DNA of 64,000 bases from DATBFG01 sp036558645 (GTDB lineage Bacteria; Acidobacteriota; Terriglobia; Terriglobales; Acidobacteriaceae), in NCBI GenBank assembly GCA_036558645.1, contig DATBFG010000105.1:1-64000 (forward strand), read 5' to 3'. Made by a program: the position numbers and the translations under genes. The notes beneath the pieces are model-generated. The model had not been told where the DNA came from. It saw only the letters and a list, made by a program, of their open reading frames with translations, and did not search any database. Positions 53,252-61,074 of the stretch are shown here, piece by piece (the first letter of the stretch is position 1; every line of letters begins with the position of its first letter).

Positions 53252-53734
53252 CGGCTCTTTCAGTCGTCCGATGCGAACGAAGTATGGTGGCCATTTCTGG
53301 CATGATCACAAGTAACGAAATATCGGAAGAGTGACCATGCCTATGCGTAGCCGGATTGTGGCTTCCGTGTGCAGAGATCAGGCTGTGGACTGATGGAGAA
53401 CTTGCGGCCGATAGAAGTCGCGCTTCGTAGATCCCTTACTTACCTGAGAGATCGAAGGTAAAGAATCGAGAGCGCGACCAGGCTCTTGCGCCCCTTGCCC
53501 GCATGTTTCTTGCCACCACGTCCAATGCAGCACCCCTTGCGGTGCTCCTGACGGATGCAATTGGAAGTAGCGACTGCGGAACAGCTTTCAAATCGAAATA
53601 CCTGTTCGGACGAATTCTCGTCCTTGTACATGGTCCCGTCTGTGAGCCGCATCTACAGGGATTGTGAGGCAAGTCATAAGAGGGTGTGATAGGAGGAGAT
53701 TGCAGCCTTATGTCGATTGATGACCCGCTTCGCT
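53252..53734. other. Non-coding gap inside the lipid locus
   Basis: No convincing gene. A 70-codon minus-strand frame (53440-53652) has Cys/Lys/Arg-rich content and no ribosome-binding site. On the minus strand TTGTGA-19-CATACT, about 30-60 nt before the Fe-S gene, could be its promoter. The gap may split the locus into two transcripts: HMGR, WS/DGAT and GMC upstream, EMO through PPTase downstream. Confidence 0.4.
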
Positions 53735-55408
53735 TCACACGCCAGCGGAGTCTTTCCACGTGTTCTCTCGTGCGGTAGGTATAAAGCTCATCGCGCGTTC
53801 AGCGAGAGCTGTAATCGTCAGACTCGGGTTGACGCCGAGATTCGAGGCAATCACGGAGCCATCGCAGATGTACATGTTCTTGTAACCAAACACACGATGG
53901 CGGTGATCGACTACTCCTTCCTCACGAGAGCCCGCAATGATGCATCCGCCTAGACAATGCGCAGTTCCGGGAACATCGAACAAAATCTCCGGCAACATGC
54001 TCATCGCCGTACCCCCTGTCATCTGCGCTAACCCTTCAGCAAATGAGTTCGCCTGCGGAATGTAAGTTGGCACCTTCTTGCCACGGCTCGCAAGGAATTT
54101 TCTGAAAGGCCAAAACCACGGCCGTCGCCAGCACATCTCCAGGTTGCCGTCCAAGGCCTGCATGCAAAGCAGCACCACGTTTTCTCGCGCCCAGCCAAAT
54201 GGCTGCAGCACGCGAAGCGTTTTCCATGGATGTCGCACAAATACACCGAGCAGATTCCTGATCCACAACCATACCCGGCCGGATCCCGGCACTCCGCCCG
54301 TCAGCATGGTTGTGAGCAGGCTCATGGTGTCGGAACCGCGCGGATATCGCACGGCTTCGATATGCGTATGCTCGTTAATGTAGACGCCTGAGCCAATCGC
54401 TACTCCTTTTGATAAATCGTCCTTGATACCTGGTGTGCGGACCGCGAGCAGCGATTCGGAATTTGTCCGCACATGTTTTCCAAGCTGATCGCTGATGCGA
54501 GGCAATGATCGCTTGTCCTTTAACTCGAAAAGCAAGTCCATTGTGCCCAGCGACGATGCTGCCAGTACCACACCGCGCGATGTAAGGCTTCGCCGTCTCG
54601 GATGAAACCAGCCAGTGGACGTAGTTGTCTGCACCTCGTATCCGGCGTTTCCATCCGGCTCTCCGCCCAAGGGCTTGATATCCACGACTCGAGTTTCAGG
54701 GAAAATAGCCGCACCTTCCTTTTCCGCAAGCCACAAATAGTTTAGATCCAGCGTATTCTTTGCGCCGTACTTGCAGCCCATCATGCAGCCACCACAGCCG
54801 ATGCACGTTGTGCGAGTTGGGCCCGCTCCACCGAAAAATGGATCCGGGAATGTCTTTCCGCCATCCTCTCCTTCCGGCCCCTGAAAGATGGCGACATTCG
54901 TCCGATAGTAAGTTCCTTCCGCACCAATCTTGCGAGCCGCCTGTTTCAACAGATCATCCGCCGGTCCCAGAATCGTGTTGTGGGTAACACCTAGCATGTA
55001 GGAGGCCATGTCATAGTGCCTGGGTAGCTCGGCCTTCCAGTTGACGAGGCTGCTCCAGGCTCCTGTTTGCCACACCTTGTCTGGAGGCCTTAGGGATGTT
55101 GTCGCGTAAGTGATGGAACCTCCACCTACCGCACATCCATAGAGGATGGTGACATGCCGAAAAAAGCGCATGTCAAAAAAACCATGAAGCGCAAGCTTCG
55201 GACGCCAGAACCAGCGATGAAGCCACCAACTGTTCCGGGGAAATGTTTCACGTGGCCAGCGTCGCCCCTTCTCCAGGACGGCGATTCGGTATCCCTTTTC
55301 AGTGAGACGCCACGCCGCTACGCTGCCCCCAAAACCTGAACCGACCACTATGAAATCGAAGTCAAATCTGGACCGTGCTTCCTCACAAGATTTGCCATCG
55401 CTTGGCAT
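53735..55408 (-). CDS. GMC-type FAD oxidoreductase with CxxCxxCxxxC motif
   Basis: A 557-residue FAD-dependent oxidoreductase of the cholesterol-oxidase-like GMC group. The FAD-binding VVGSGFGGSVAAWRL opens the protein and GCAVGGGSITYA follows. CIGCGGCMMGC is a full four-cysteine [4Fe-4S]-type motif. At the C-terminus are HCLGGCIIAGS and CDGSVIASNLGVNPSLTITALAERA. The substrate is probably an alcohol of a lipid or sterol-like compound (inference). Its ATG is one base after the WS/DGAT stop (TAG-C-ATG). GMC enzymes with a cysteine cluster often partner electron carriers, in line with the ETF system in the locus. Confidence 0.85.
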   Translation of the reverse strand: MPSDGKSCEEARSRFDFDFIVVGSGFGGSVAAWRLTEKGYRIAVLEKGRRWPRETFPRNSWWLHRWFWRPKLALHGFFDMRFFRHVTILYGCAVGGGSITYATTSLRPPDKVWQTGAWSSLVNWKAELPRHYDMASYMLGVTHNTILGPADDLLKQAARKIGAEGTYYRTNVAIFQGPEGEDGGKTFPDPFFGGAGPTRTTCIGCGGCMMGCKYGAKNTLDLNYLWLAEKEGAAIFPETRVVDIKPLGGEPDGNAGYEVQTTTSTGWFHPRRRSLTSRGVVLAASSLGTMDLLFELKDKRSLPRISDQLGKHVRTNSESLLAVRTPGIKDDLSKGVAIGSGVYINEHTHIEAVRYPRGSDTMSLLTTMLTGGVPGSGRVWLWIRNLLGVFVRHPWKTLRVLQPFGWARENVVLLCMQALDGNLEMCWRRPWFWPFRKFLASRGKKVPTYIPQANSFAEGLAQMTGGTAMSMLPEILFDVPGTAHCLGGCIIAGSREEGVVDHRHRVFGYKNMYICDGSVIASNLGVNPSLTITALAERAMSFIPTARENTWKDSAGV

Positions 55409-55409
55409 G

Positions 55410-57035
55410 CTATGCCCCTATTGCGACTCTCGGATGTACCTCTCTTTCGCTTTGTTCCTCCGGATCAATATTCCCGACTGTTTCAAACGCTTTCGGATCT
55501 GTCCGCATCTTGGCAGGATTCTTCTTGCTCGTTTGGGCGTGAGTAACGGTTGGTTTATGACCCGGCGAAATACGCCTCTTGCTTACACCCGCAGCCTGCT
55601 TCAGTTCGGAAAATGACGCCTTAAGCAGCTTCTCCAAGCGCCTCAGATCTGGCGCGGCATGTACGTCGCCGGTGAAGCCGAAGTAAGCGGTCCCGTTGTA
55701 AGTGAGCATTGCGCAATTAATGCCGATGTCTCCTCCGATTGGTACATAGGGATAGCAACGCAGCATCTTGTGCCCGTGCAGATAAAGCGGAGCCTCCGGG
55801 CCAGGGACATTGGTGAAGATCAGATTGCATAGGCCGAGCGGAATTTGGCTGACGATCCGCCCCATCAACTCCTGAGCAGCTGTTGGAATCGTGCCCAGCA
55901 TGGTCCCAAATATGCTGACGCACTCTGCCAAGTGCGCGCCTTTCAAGAATGCGATTCGCTCCCGGATCGCCGCTAGCCACTTCAATGGTTTCGAAATCTC
56001 CAGGGGAAGTGTCACCGGTAGAAATGTGATCTGATTCCCTAAGTCGTGAGCGTGTCCATTGGTTCGCACGCTCACCGGAATCACAATCCGCAAGAGCCGA
56101 CCTTTCGGATTGACTCCCCGTAGCACCGAATAACATCTGATGGTCGCCGCCATGATCGTCAGGGCCACGTCGTTAATTGTTACCCCGCAAGCATTCTTGA
56201 CAGCCTTGAGGTCTGCCAGAGGAATTTCACTCCAGGCAAAACTTTGCGGCCCCCGGCAAATCACGTTGAAGGGTAGTCTTTGTGTCGCCGCCGTGACTTC
56301 TGGCATCAATCGGGCAAGTTGGTCGGCGCTCGGAAGGCTCGCTAAGGGCTTCTCGTCGAGATGATTGCCATTCGAATTCCCATTTGCGTGTACCGCCGCC
56401 ATCAATATCCGCTGGAAGACATTGAACAAACCCACCTGTGCATTAAGAGCGCGCTCCGCCAGCGCGACAGAAGAACCGACCAACTCATCAAGCAGAGTTC
56501 CCTTCTTCGGAGATGAGATTGGAAATGTCGTCCTTTTCTTGGGAAGTGGGCGCACTTCCGGCGTCGAATCCATGATCGTGTTGAGTAGATCTACTCCGGC
56601 CAGGCCGTCCGCCAAGCAGTGATGAATTCGAGTGATGATTGCCGTGCAGTTGTGCTCCAAGCCGTGAACTACCGTGAAATCCCAGAGCGGATGATGCCGG
56701 TCCATGACCGTACTCAAGATCTTTCCCGCAACCGACTTGAGTTCTGCTTCCGTTCCTTCTCTGAGAGAGACCTCGCGGACATGATTCCGAATATCGAACT
56801 CTGGATCGAACTCCCACTCCGGAATACCGATATTGAATGGGGACTTGCGCAGTCGTTGGCGATAACGAGGTATCAGCGGCAGCTTGGACTCAATGAACCG
56901 GCTGCAAAGTTGTCGTGAGATGTTGCCCTCAAAGATGCTGATTGACGCCACGTTTAATGGCATCCCCTCGCGTTCTAAGTAGAGAAACAGCGCATCACCA
57001 GTGGAAAGGCGGTTGTTGTCAGGATGTTGCCGCAT
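55410..57035 (-). CDS. WS/DGAT wax ester synthase/acyltransferase
   Basis: A 541-residue bifunctional wax ester synthase/diacylglycerol acyltransferase-like enzyme that joins acyl-CoA to an alcohol or diacylglycerol. The catalytic HHCLADG motif (His138, His139, Asp143) is intact. Other features are the N-terminal LSTGDALFLYLEREGMPLNVAS, the NDVALTIMAA helix and NLIFTNVPGP in the C-terminal half. The start at 57035 (AGGAG upstream) is 10 nt after the HMGR stop; a frame reaching 57188 overlaps HMGR. A Lys/Ser-rich tail ends the protein. It is the obvious sink for the chain made by the synthase. Confidence 0.9.
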   Translation of the reverse strand: MRQHPDNNRLSTGDALFLYLEREGMPLNVASISIFEGNISRQLCSRFIESKLPLIPRYRQRLRKSPFNIGIPEWEFDPEFDIRNHVREVSLREGTEAELKSVAGKILSTVMDRHHPLWDFTVVHGLEHNCTAIITRIHHCLADGLAGVDLLNTIMDSTPEVRPLPKKRTTFPISSPKKGTLLDELVGSSVALAERALNAQVGLFNVFQRILMAAVHANGNSNGNHLDEKPLASLPSADQLARLMPEVTAATQRLPFNVICRGPQSFAWSEIPLADLKAVKNACGVTINDVALTIMAATIRCYSVLRGVNPKGRLLRIVIPVSVRTNGHAHDLGNQITFLPVTLPLEISKPLKWLAAIRERIAFLKGAHLAECVSIFGTMLGTIPTAAQELMGRIVSQIPLGLCNLIFTNVPGPEAPLYLHGHKMLRCYPYVPIGGDIGINCAMLTYNGTAYFGFTGDVHAAPDLRRLEKLLKASFSELKQAAGVSKRRISPGHKPTVTHAQTSKKNPAKMRTDPKAFETVGNIDPEEQSEREVHPRVAIGA

Positions 57036-57045
57036 GGCAGACTCC

Positions 57046-58245
57046 TTATTCTTTGGGGCGATTTCGACCAAGACGTTCGTGAGCAGTGACCCACTCTCCA
57101 TTGAGCACGGCGGCCGCGAGCGAGGTTTCGCCTGCCAAAACCACCGCGGAGCAGATCTCGGCAAACTTGTGTACCTTTCCTCGGCCATAGCAGCCGAGCA
57201 TCTCGAGGCATTGTCTCTGGGTCGCTAGTCCCGTCCCACCGCCACATGTCCCGACGATCAATGAAGGCAAGGTAATTGACCAGTAGAAGTCGCCATTGTC
57301 CAACGGCTGCCAATAAGTGAGCGCAGAATGCGATTCGGCGATGTTGGCGGCGTCCTGTCCTGTCGCAATGAATAGTGCCGCCAGTCCGTTCGCTGCGTGC
57401 GCTCCATTGTTCGATGAACCCGCTAGAAATGCTCCGACCATTTGTACTTGCCGCGCATAAAAGAGCTCGCGTGTATCGAAGTGCATGATCTTCAACATCA
57501 CATCGCGTTGAATCACCGCCTCTGCCACAACCCGCTTGCCCCTCGTCAGCAGTGTATTCAGGTGGGAATACTTCTTATCGGTATCGATATTGCCCGTGAG
57601 GAAGTACTTGATTGGGCGAGGATAGTTCTTGCGAATCCACTCGCATGCTGCGAAGGTCGCTTTGCTGGCCATGTTTTGACCAGCCGCATCGCCAGTGGTG
57701 TAGTTGAATCGAAGGTACCGGAGTGGACCGACGGCAAACTGTGCGATGCCGGTCAGCTTGCCAAAGTGGGTTGTTTGCTCCGCCTCCGCGCGAATGCCAG
57801 ACAGATTCTCTTCAACCCATTGGCCGAAGTCGCGAGCCTCAAGAGCATCTCGCAGGATGAAAACCGGTGCTCGCTGCATGGCATCGTCCACGACCGTAGT
57901 CTTCACCCCGCCACACTCGCTCAGCAGCCGCATGCCGCGGTTATAGCTGGCAACCAGAGTCCCCTCGGTTGTGGCTAACGGAATGTAAAAATCACCATTC
58001 GCATGCTCACCGTGGATACGCAACGGTCCTGCCACCCCGATCGGCACTTGGGCAACACCGATGAAATTTTCGACATTTCCCGGCAGCGTTGCCGGATCGA
58101 TTGAATACTGCGCCACGTGTGAGAGGCTGGATGCGGCTTCAGTTTCGATGAACTCGCGCCGCCTAGCGGCCATTGCGTGCGTGTAATCGTTTTCTTTGTC
58201 GCGTGGAATGCGGACAACATCACGTGTCACTTCGCTCGTGACCAT
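57046..58245 (-). CDS. Class I hydroxymethylglutaryl-CoA reductase
   Basis: A 399-residue HMG-CoA reductase with class I (eukaryote/archaea-like) motifs: ENFIGVAQVPIGVAGPL, TTEGTLVASYNRG (catalytic Glu), NIDTDKK (catalytic Lys), TGDAAGQNMAS and the NADPH loop GTCGGGTGLATQRQCLE. It would reduce HMG-CoA to mevalonate, or a related 3-hydroxyacyl-CoA. Start ATG 58245, GGGGGG upstream; the frame continues to 58284. No other mevalonate pathway gene is present, so its place in a lipid operon next to WS/DGAT is unexplained. Confidence 0.93.
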   Translation of the reverse strand: MVTSEVTRDVVRIPRDKENDYTHAMAARRREFIETEAASSLSHVAQYSIDPATLPGNVENFIGVAQVPIGVAGPLRIHGEHANGDFYIPLATTEGTLVASYNRGMRLLSECGGVKTTVVDDAMQRAPVFILRDALEARDFGQWVEENLSGIRAEAEQTTHFGKLTGIAQFAVGPLRYLRFNYTTGDAAGQNMASKATFAACEWIRKNYPRPIKYFLTGNIDTDKKYSHLNTLLTRGKRVVAEAVIQRDVMLKIMHFDTRELFYARQVQMVGAFLAGSSNNGAHAANGLAALFIATGQDAANIAESHSALTYWQPLDNGDFYWSITLPSLIVGTCGGGTGLATQRQCLEMLGCYGRGKVHKFAEICSAVVLAGETSLAAAVLNGEWVTAHERLGRNRPKE

Positions 58246-58494
58246 GGCGACCCCCCTGCGAACGTCTCCGCTTCCCGCCAGCACCTATGAAAATTCGAGA
58301 ATGTGCCTTTCTCCGAATCGGTCCATGGCGGAGGAGGCAACACAGCGGCCTGGGACACCTGACGGGAACGACAGTCCAACCGCAGCTTAAGCAGGGACGT
58401 CCCAAAATGCGGTGATGCACGACAATAGTGGTTGTGACGGAGAACTAGGGCCAAACGTCACTACTGCAGGCGGGTGGTACGATTACCTCGCGTC

Positions 58495-58887
58495 TTACGC
58501 ATAATCTATCGGATGCTTCTCCAGCCAGTGTTCATCGCGTACTTTGTTGATGTTCTTCAGAGCGCCCGAAGTCACGCTTTCGGTCAAGTACCGGCTTTCC
58601 CAAGTCATCCTGGCCAGAAATCCAGCTAGCGCACCAATCGCACCTAGTGCAACGACCTTATCGGCGGATCTTTTCCTCAGGCAGCGGCCTGCCAACAACC
58701 CAATGCATCCGCCCAACGCCGTTGGCAACCAGGCATGTCGCAGGCATTCATCTAAGAACGCGTTGAGCGGTGTGCCTTGCAGAAACTCTTCCTGTCCGGA
58801 ACGCGCACCTTCCAGACCAGAGTTCAGGAGTTTCTTGCCATAATCGATTTCCGACTTCGACCATTCCGTCACATCCGCGACATCCAT
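58495..58887 (-). CDS. Small membrane protein of unknown function
   Basis: A 130-residue protein. The N-terminal half is soluble (WSKSEIDYGKKLLNSG, NAFLDECLRHAWL); two hydrophobic segments follow (about residues 55-70, ALGGCIGLLAG, and 80-92, VVALGAIGALAGF), with RCLRKRS between them. The C-terminus contains NINKVRDEHWLEKHPIDYA. GAGCGAGG precedes ATG 58887. The family is not recognised. It lies 249 nt upstream of HMGR on the same strand, within the lipid neighbourhood. Confidence 0.55.
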   Translation of the reverse strand: MDVADVTEWSKSEIDYGKKLLNSGLEGARSGQEEFLQGTPLNAFLDECLRHAWLPTALGGCIGLLAGRCLRKRSADKVVALGAIGALAGFLARMTWESRYLTESVTSGALKNINKVRDEHWLEKHPIDYA

Positions 58888-58992
58888 AACGATACCTCGC
58901 TCCATTTCAAGATTACGAGGCACACCAGCACAGTTGCAGTGATTGGAGTCACAACTTGAGGAGATGCACGAAAGTAATGGCTACGCCGGCAG

Positions 58993-59796
58993 CTAGCGGC
59001 CAGAGGATGCGGCGGCTAGTCGTTCGGCGATGATGGAATATACCGATGGATTGAAAACTAGGCCGACGTGTGTTCCCGGAACCTCGAAATCCATTTCTTC
59101 TCTCCCCGTCCTGCAGTATCGCCAATCCACAATACCGTCGTCGCGAGTGTAGATTGCCGTTTGTGCAACGGAGGAGGGCATGGAGCATTTCAGGGACCCC
59201 AAGAAGTCGCACGTGCATCGCGGAGTATAACAATCGGGTAGAACACCGCCACCATGCTCTTCGAGAATCTGCTTTCGCACTAGCTTAGCCACATTTAGAA
59301 CTGACGGATGCATCACGGTCCCCCGGATAGGTGCCGCCAGTGTAATCACCGATGCAATATCCTTCGGCCTCTGGTTCGCGACCGATCGCGCAATGATCCC
59401 CCCCAAGCTGTGACCGATCAAATGAATCTTCTTTCCACTCTCAGCCAATGCCTGATCAATCGTCGCTGCAAGCCGATACCGGATGAGCAAGTTCGGGCAT
59501 TCGGCATTGACCCCTATTCCCGACAGATACGATCGATAACCAATCCGGCCAAGCCAGGAATGCAAGTGGCTCACATAAAGGTCTGTTCCCAGGAATCCCG
59601 GAATCACAACCACTGCAGAATTATCACCGTGCGGAACGCCCAGGCCGTAGTAAACAGGAGAAGCGTGCAGCAACAGCAGCTCTGCGCCAAAGAAGGCTTC
59701 CTTCCAGATAGACAAGTCGGCTTCCGGCTCGCTCTGCACTGAACTCCCTTTGGGCGGCGGAGCCGATTTCTTTCGGGTTGATCCGTTAGTTCTCAC
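58993..59796 (-). CDS. Alpha/beta hydrolase, GHSLGG lipase-like
   Basis: A 267-residue hydrolase. The nucleophile elbow GHSLGG, the oxyanion-region VVVIPGFLGTDLYVSHL, Asp in RDDGIVDWRYC and His in VPGTHVGLVFNPSVY make a full triad typical of acyl esterases or lipases. A four-cysteine section (PDCYTPRCTCDFLGSLKC) between the elbow and Asp is unusual. The start is GTG 59796; about 25 N-terminal residues are low-complexity. No signal peptide. A role in turning over esters made by WS/DGAT is an inference from position. Confidence 0.85.
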   Translation of the reverse strand: MRTNGSTRKKSAPPPKGSSVQSEPEADLSIWKEAFFGAELLLLHASPVYYGLGVPHGDNSAVVVIPGFLGTDLYVSHLHSWLGRIGYRSYLSGIGVNAECPNLLIRYRLAATIDQALAESGKKIHLIGHSLGGIIARSVANQRPKDIASVITLAAPIRGTVMHPSVLNVAKLVRKQILEEHGGGVLPDCYTPRCTCDFLGSLKCSMPSSVAQTAIYTRDDGIVDWRYCRTGREEMDFEVPGTHVGLVFNPSVYSIIAERLAAASSGR

Positions 59797-60123
59797 CTTT
59801 TCTTATTCCTAATACGGGAATCGCCGCACCCGTCCGCCACAACGATTTTTGAATAGTGCTCAGAAGCTAGTATTTGATGGGGAATTGGATAGAAGTGCTG
59901 CACCATGAATCGGACCGCAGACGGATATAACACACCATTAAACGTTCCACAAGCCTTTAGCAGGACACTACTTGATTATTGGATTCTCAACATGTACATC
60001 TGAACCACAAATTGCATCGTCTTTCAGAATCTGAGCTGGAGTAGTTCCCAAAATGGAACCGCGCGCTATGGGCTTTTCATGAATTCGGCACGGTAACTGC
60101 CCGGTTTGTGCTGTGCTGTTGAA
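59797..60123. other. Divergent intergenic region
   Basis: The spacer between the lipase (minus) and the lipocalin-like gene (plus) shows no gene. A 165-codon minus-strand frame that begins inside the next gene (59968-60465) has no homology features and reads as antisense. No terminator or strong promoter was found. Confidence 0.4.
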
Positions 60124-61074
60124 GTGAAGGCCTTGAACACCGTTTACTCCTCCCTCTCGTCCGGACGCCGCTACGAAGTCTGGTTCCTTCGAATAGGGAT
60201 GGCTGATGGCAGCGGAGCCTGGTGGTTTCGTTATTTGCTTCTGAATCCCGGTCAACTTGGCTGTACCGCGGAACACCTGGGGAAACCCGTTCAGGTCTGG
60301 GCCACATGGTTTCCAAGAGACGATGCTCCTCGCACTTTCATCCAAGGATTCGATCTCGACAGCCTTGCTCTCAGTCCGCGGAACACAGGCCCGTTTTATT
60401 TCAGAGTAGGTCAAAATGCCATCGACGAAAGTTCGTGCCGTGGACATCTCGTCCTCGAAGGACACGAAATCTCATGGGACCTGCATTACACATCGACTTT
60501 TCAGGTCAACCTAAGCAGTAAGGGATGGATTGGATTCACCCGCACTCCACATTCCAACGCGGTATTTCACGGCACTATTCGCTTCGATGATCGCATTTTC
60601 AATGCCCAGCCGCTGGGTTATGGCCTCCAAGGACACAATTGTGGTTACAAACATCGCAGTCTCTGGCGATGGGGTCATGCTTACTTGCCTGGCCAGAACG
60701 AAGGATCAACCCTCGAAGCCCTCACCTACGACATGCCTCTCGGCCTGATGTTTAGAAAGGCTGTCCTGTGGCACTCGGGTCGACCTCATGACTTCACCAA
60801 CATTCGAGATGCCGTTTCCACTAACTTCACTTGGAACCTCCACGGCAAGTCGCGTGATGGATACCAGCTTCATGCTTCTATCGACGGCGCGACCCCCGGC
60901 ATTCACCGGCTTCCTTACCTCAGGACCGACTGCTCGGGAACCTTCGATGTCACAAATAACAGCCTTGCGAATGCACACATCCTTTTGCTGAGAAATGGAT
61001 CTCTTATCGCCGAGTTGGAGACGACTGGGGGCGCTGTTCTTGAGTTCGGTGGAAAAGCGTCAGTTCCGGCATGA
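60124..61074 (+). CDS. Lipocalin-like (tocopherol cyclase/CrtC-type) protein
   Basis: A 316-residue beta-rich protein, tentatively a lipocalin-fold pair as in tocopherol cyclase and CrtC hydratases. Seen are YEVWFLRIGMADGSGAWWFRYLLL near the start, WATWFPRDD, GHEISWDLHY and YGLQGHNCGYKHRSLWRWGHAYLPG in the middle. The start is unclear: TTG 60106, GTG 60124 and TTG 60130 are possible, and GTG was chosen. Such proteins bind or cyclise hydrophobic substrates; the exact reaction is unknown. Its stop and the stop of the opposing UbiB-like gene share the palindrome TGATCA. Confidence 0.55.
   Translation: MKALNTVYSSLSSGRRYEVWFLRIGMADGSGAWWFRYLLLNPGQLGCTAEHLGKPVQVWATWFPRDDAPRTFIQGFDLDSLALSPRNTGPFYFRVGQNAIDESSCRGHLVLEGHEISWDLHYTSTFQVNLSSKGWIGFTRTPHSNAVFHGTIRFDDRIFNAQPLGYGLQGHNCGYKHRSLWRWGHAYLPGQNEGSTLEALTYDMPLGLMFRKAVLWHSGRPHDFTNIRDAVSTNFTWNLHGKSRDGYQLHASIDGATPGIHRLPYLRTDCSGTFDVTNNSLANAHILLLRNGSLIAELETTGGAVLEFGGKASVPA

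Noticed and set aside
53440..53652. Small 70-codon minus-strand gene in the GMC-EMO gap
   Set aside because: No ribosome-binding site, no recognised motif, and cysteine/arginine-rich composition unlike neighbours.
59968..60465. 165-codon minus-strand frame opposite the lipocalin-like gene
   Set aside because: No conserved motifs, and it is antisense to a better supported gene.
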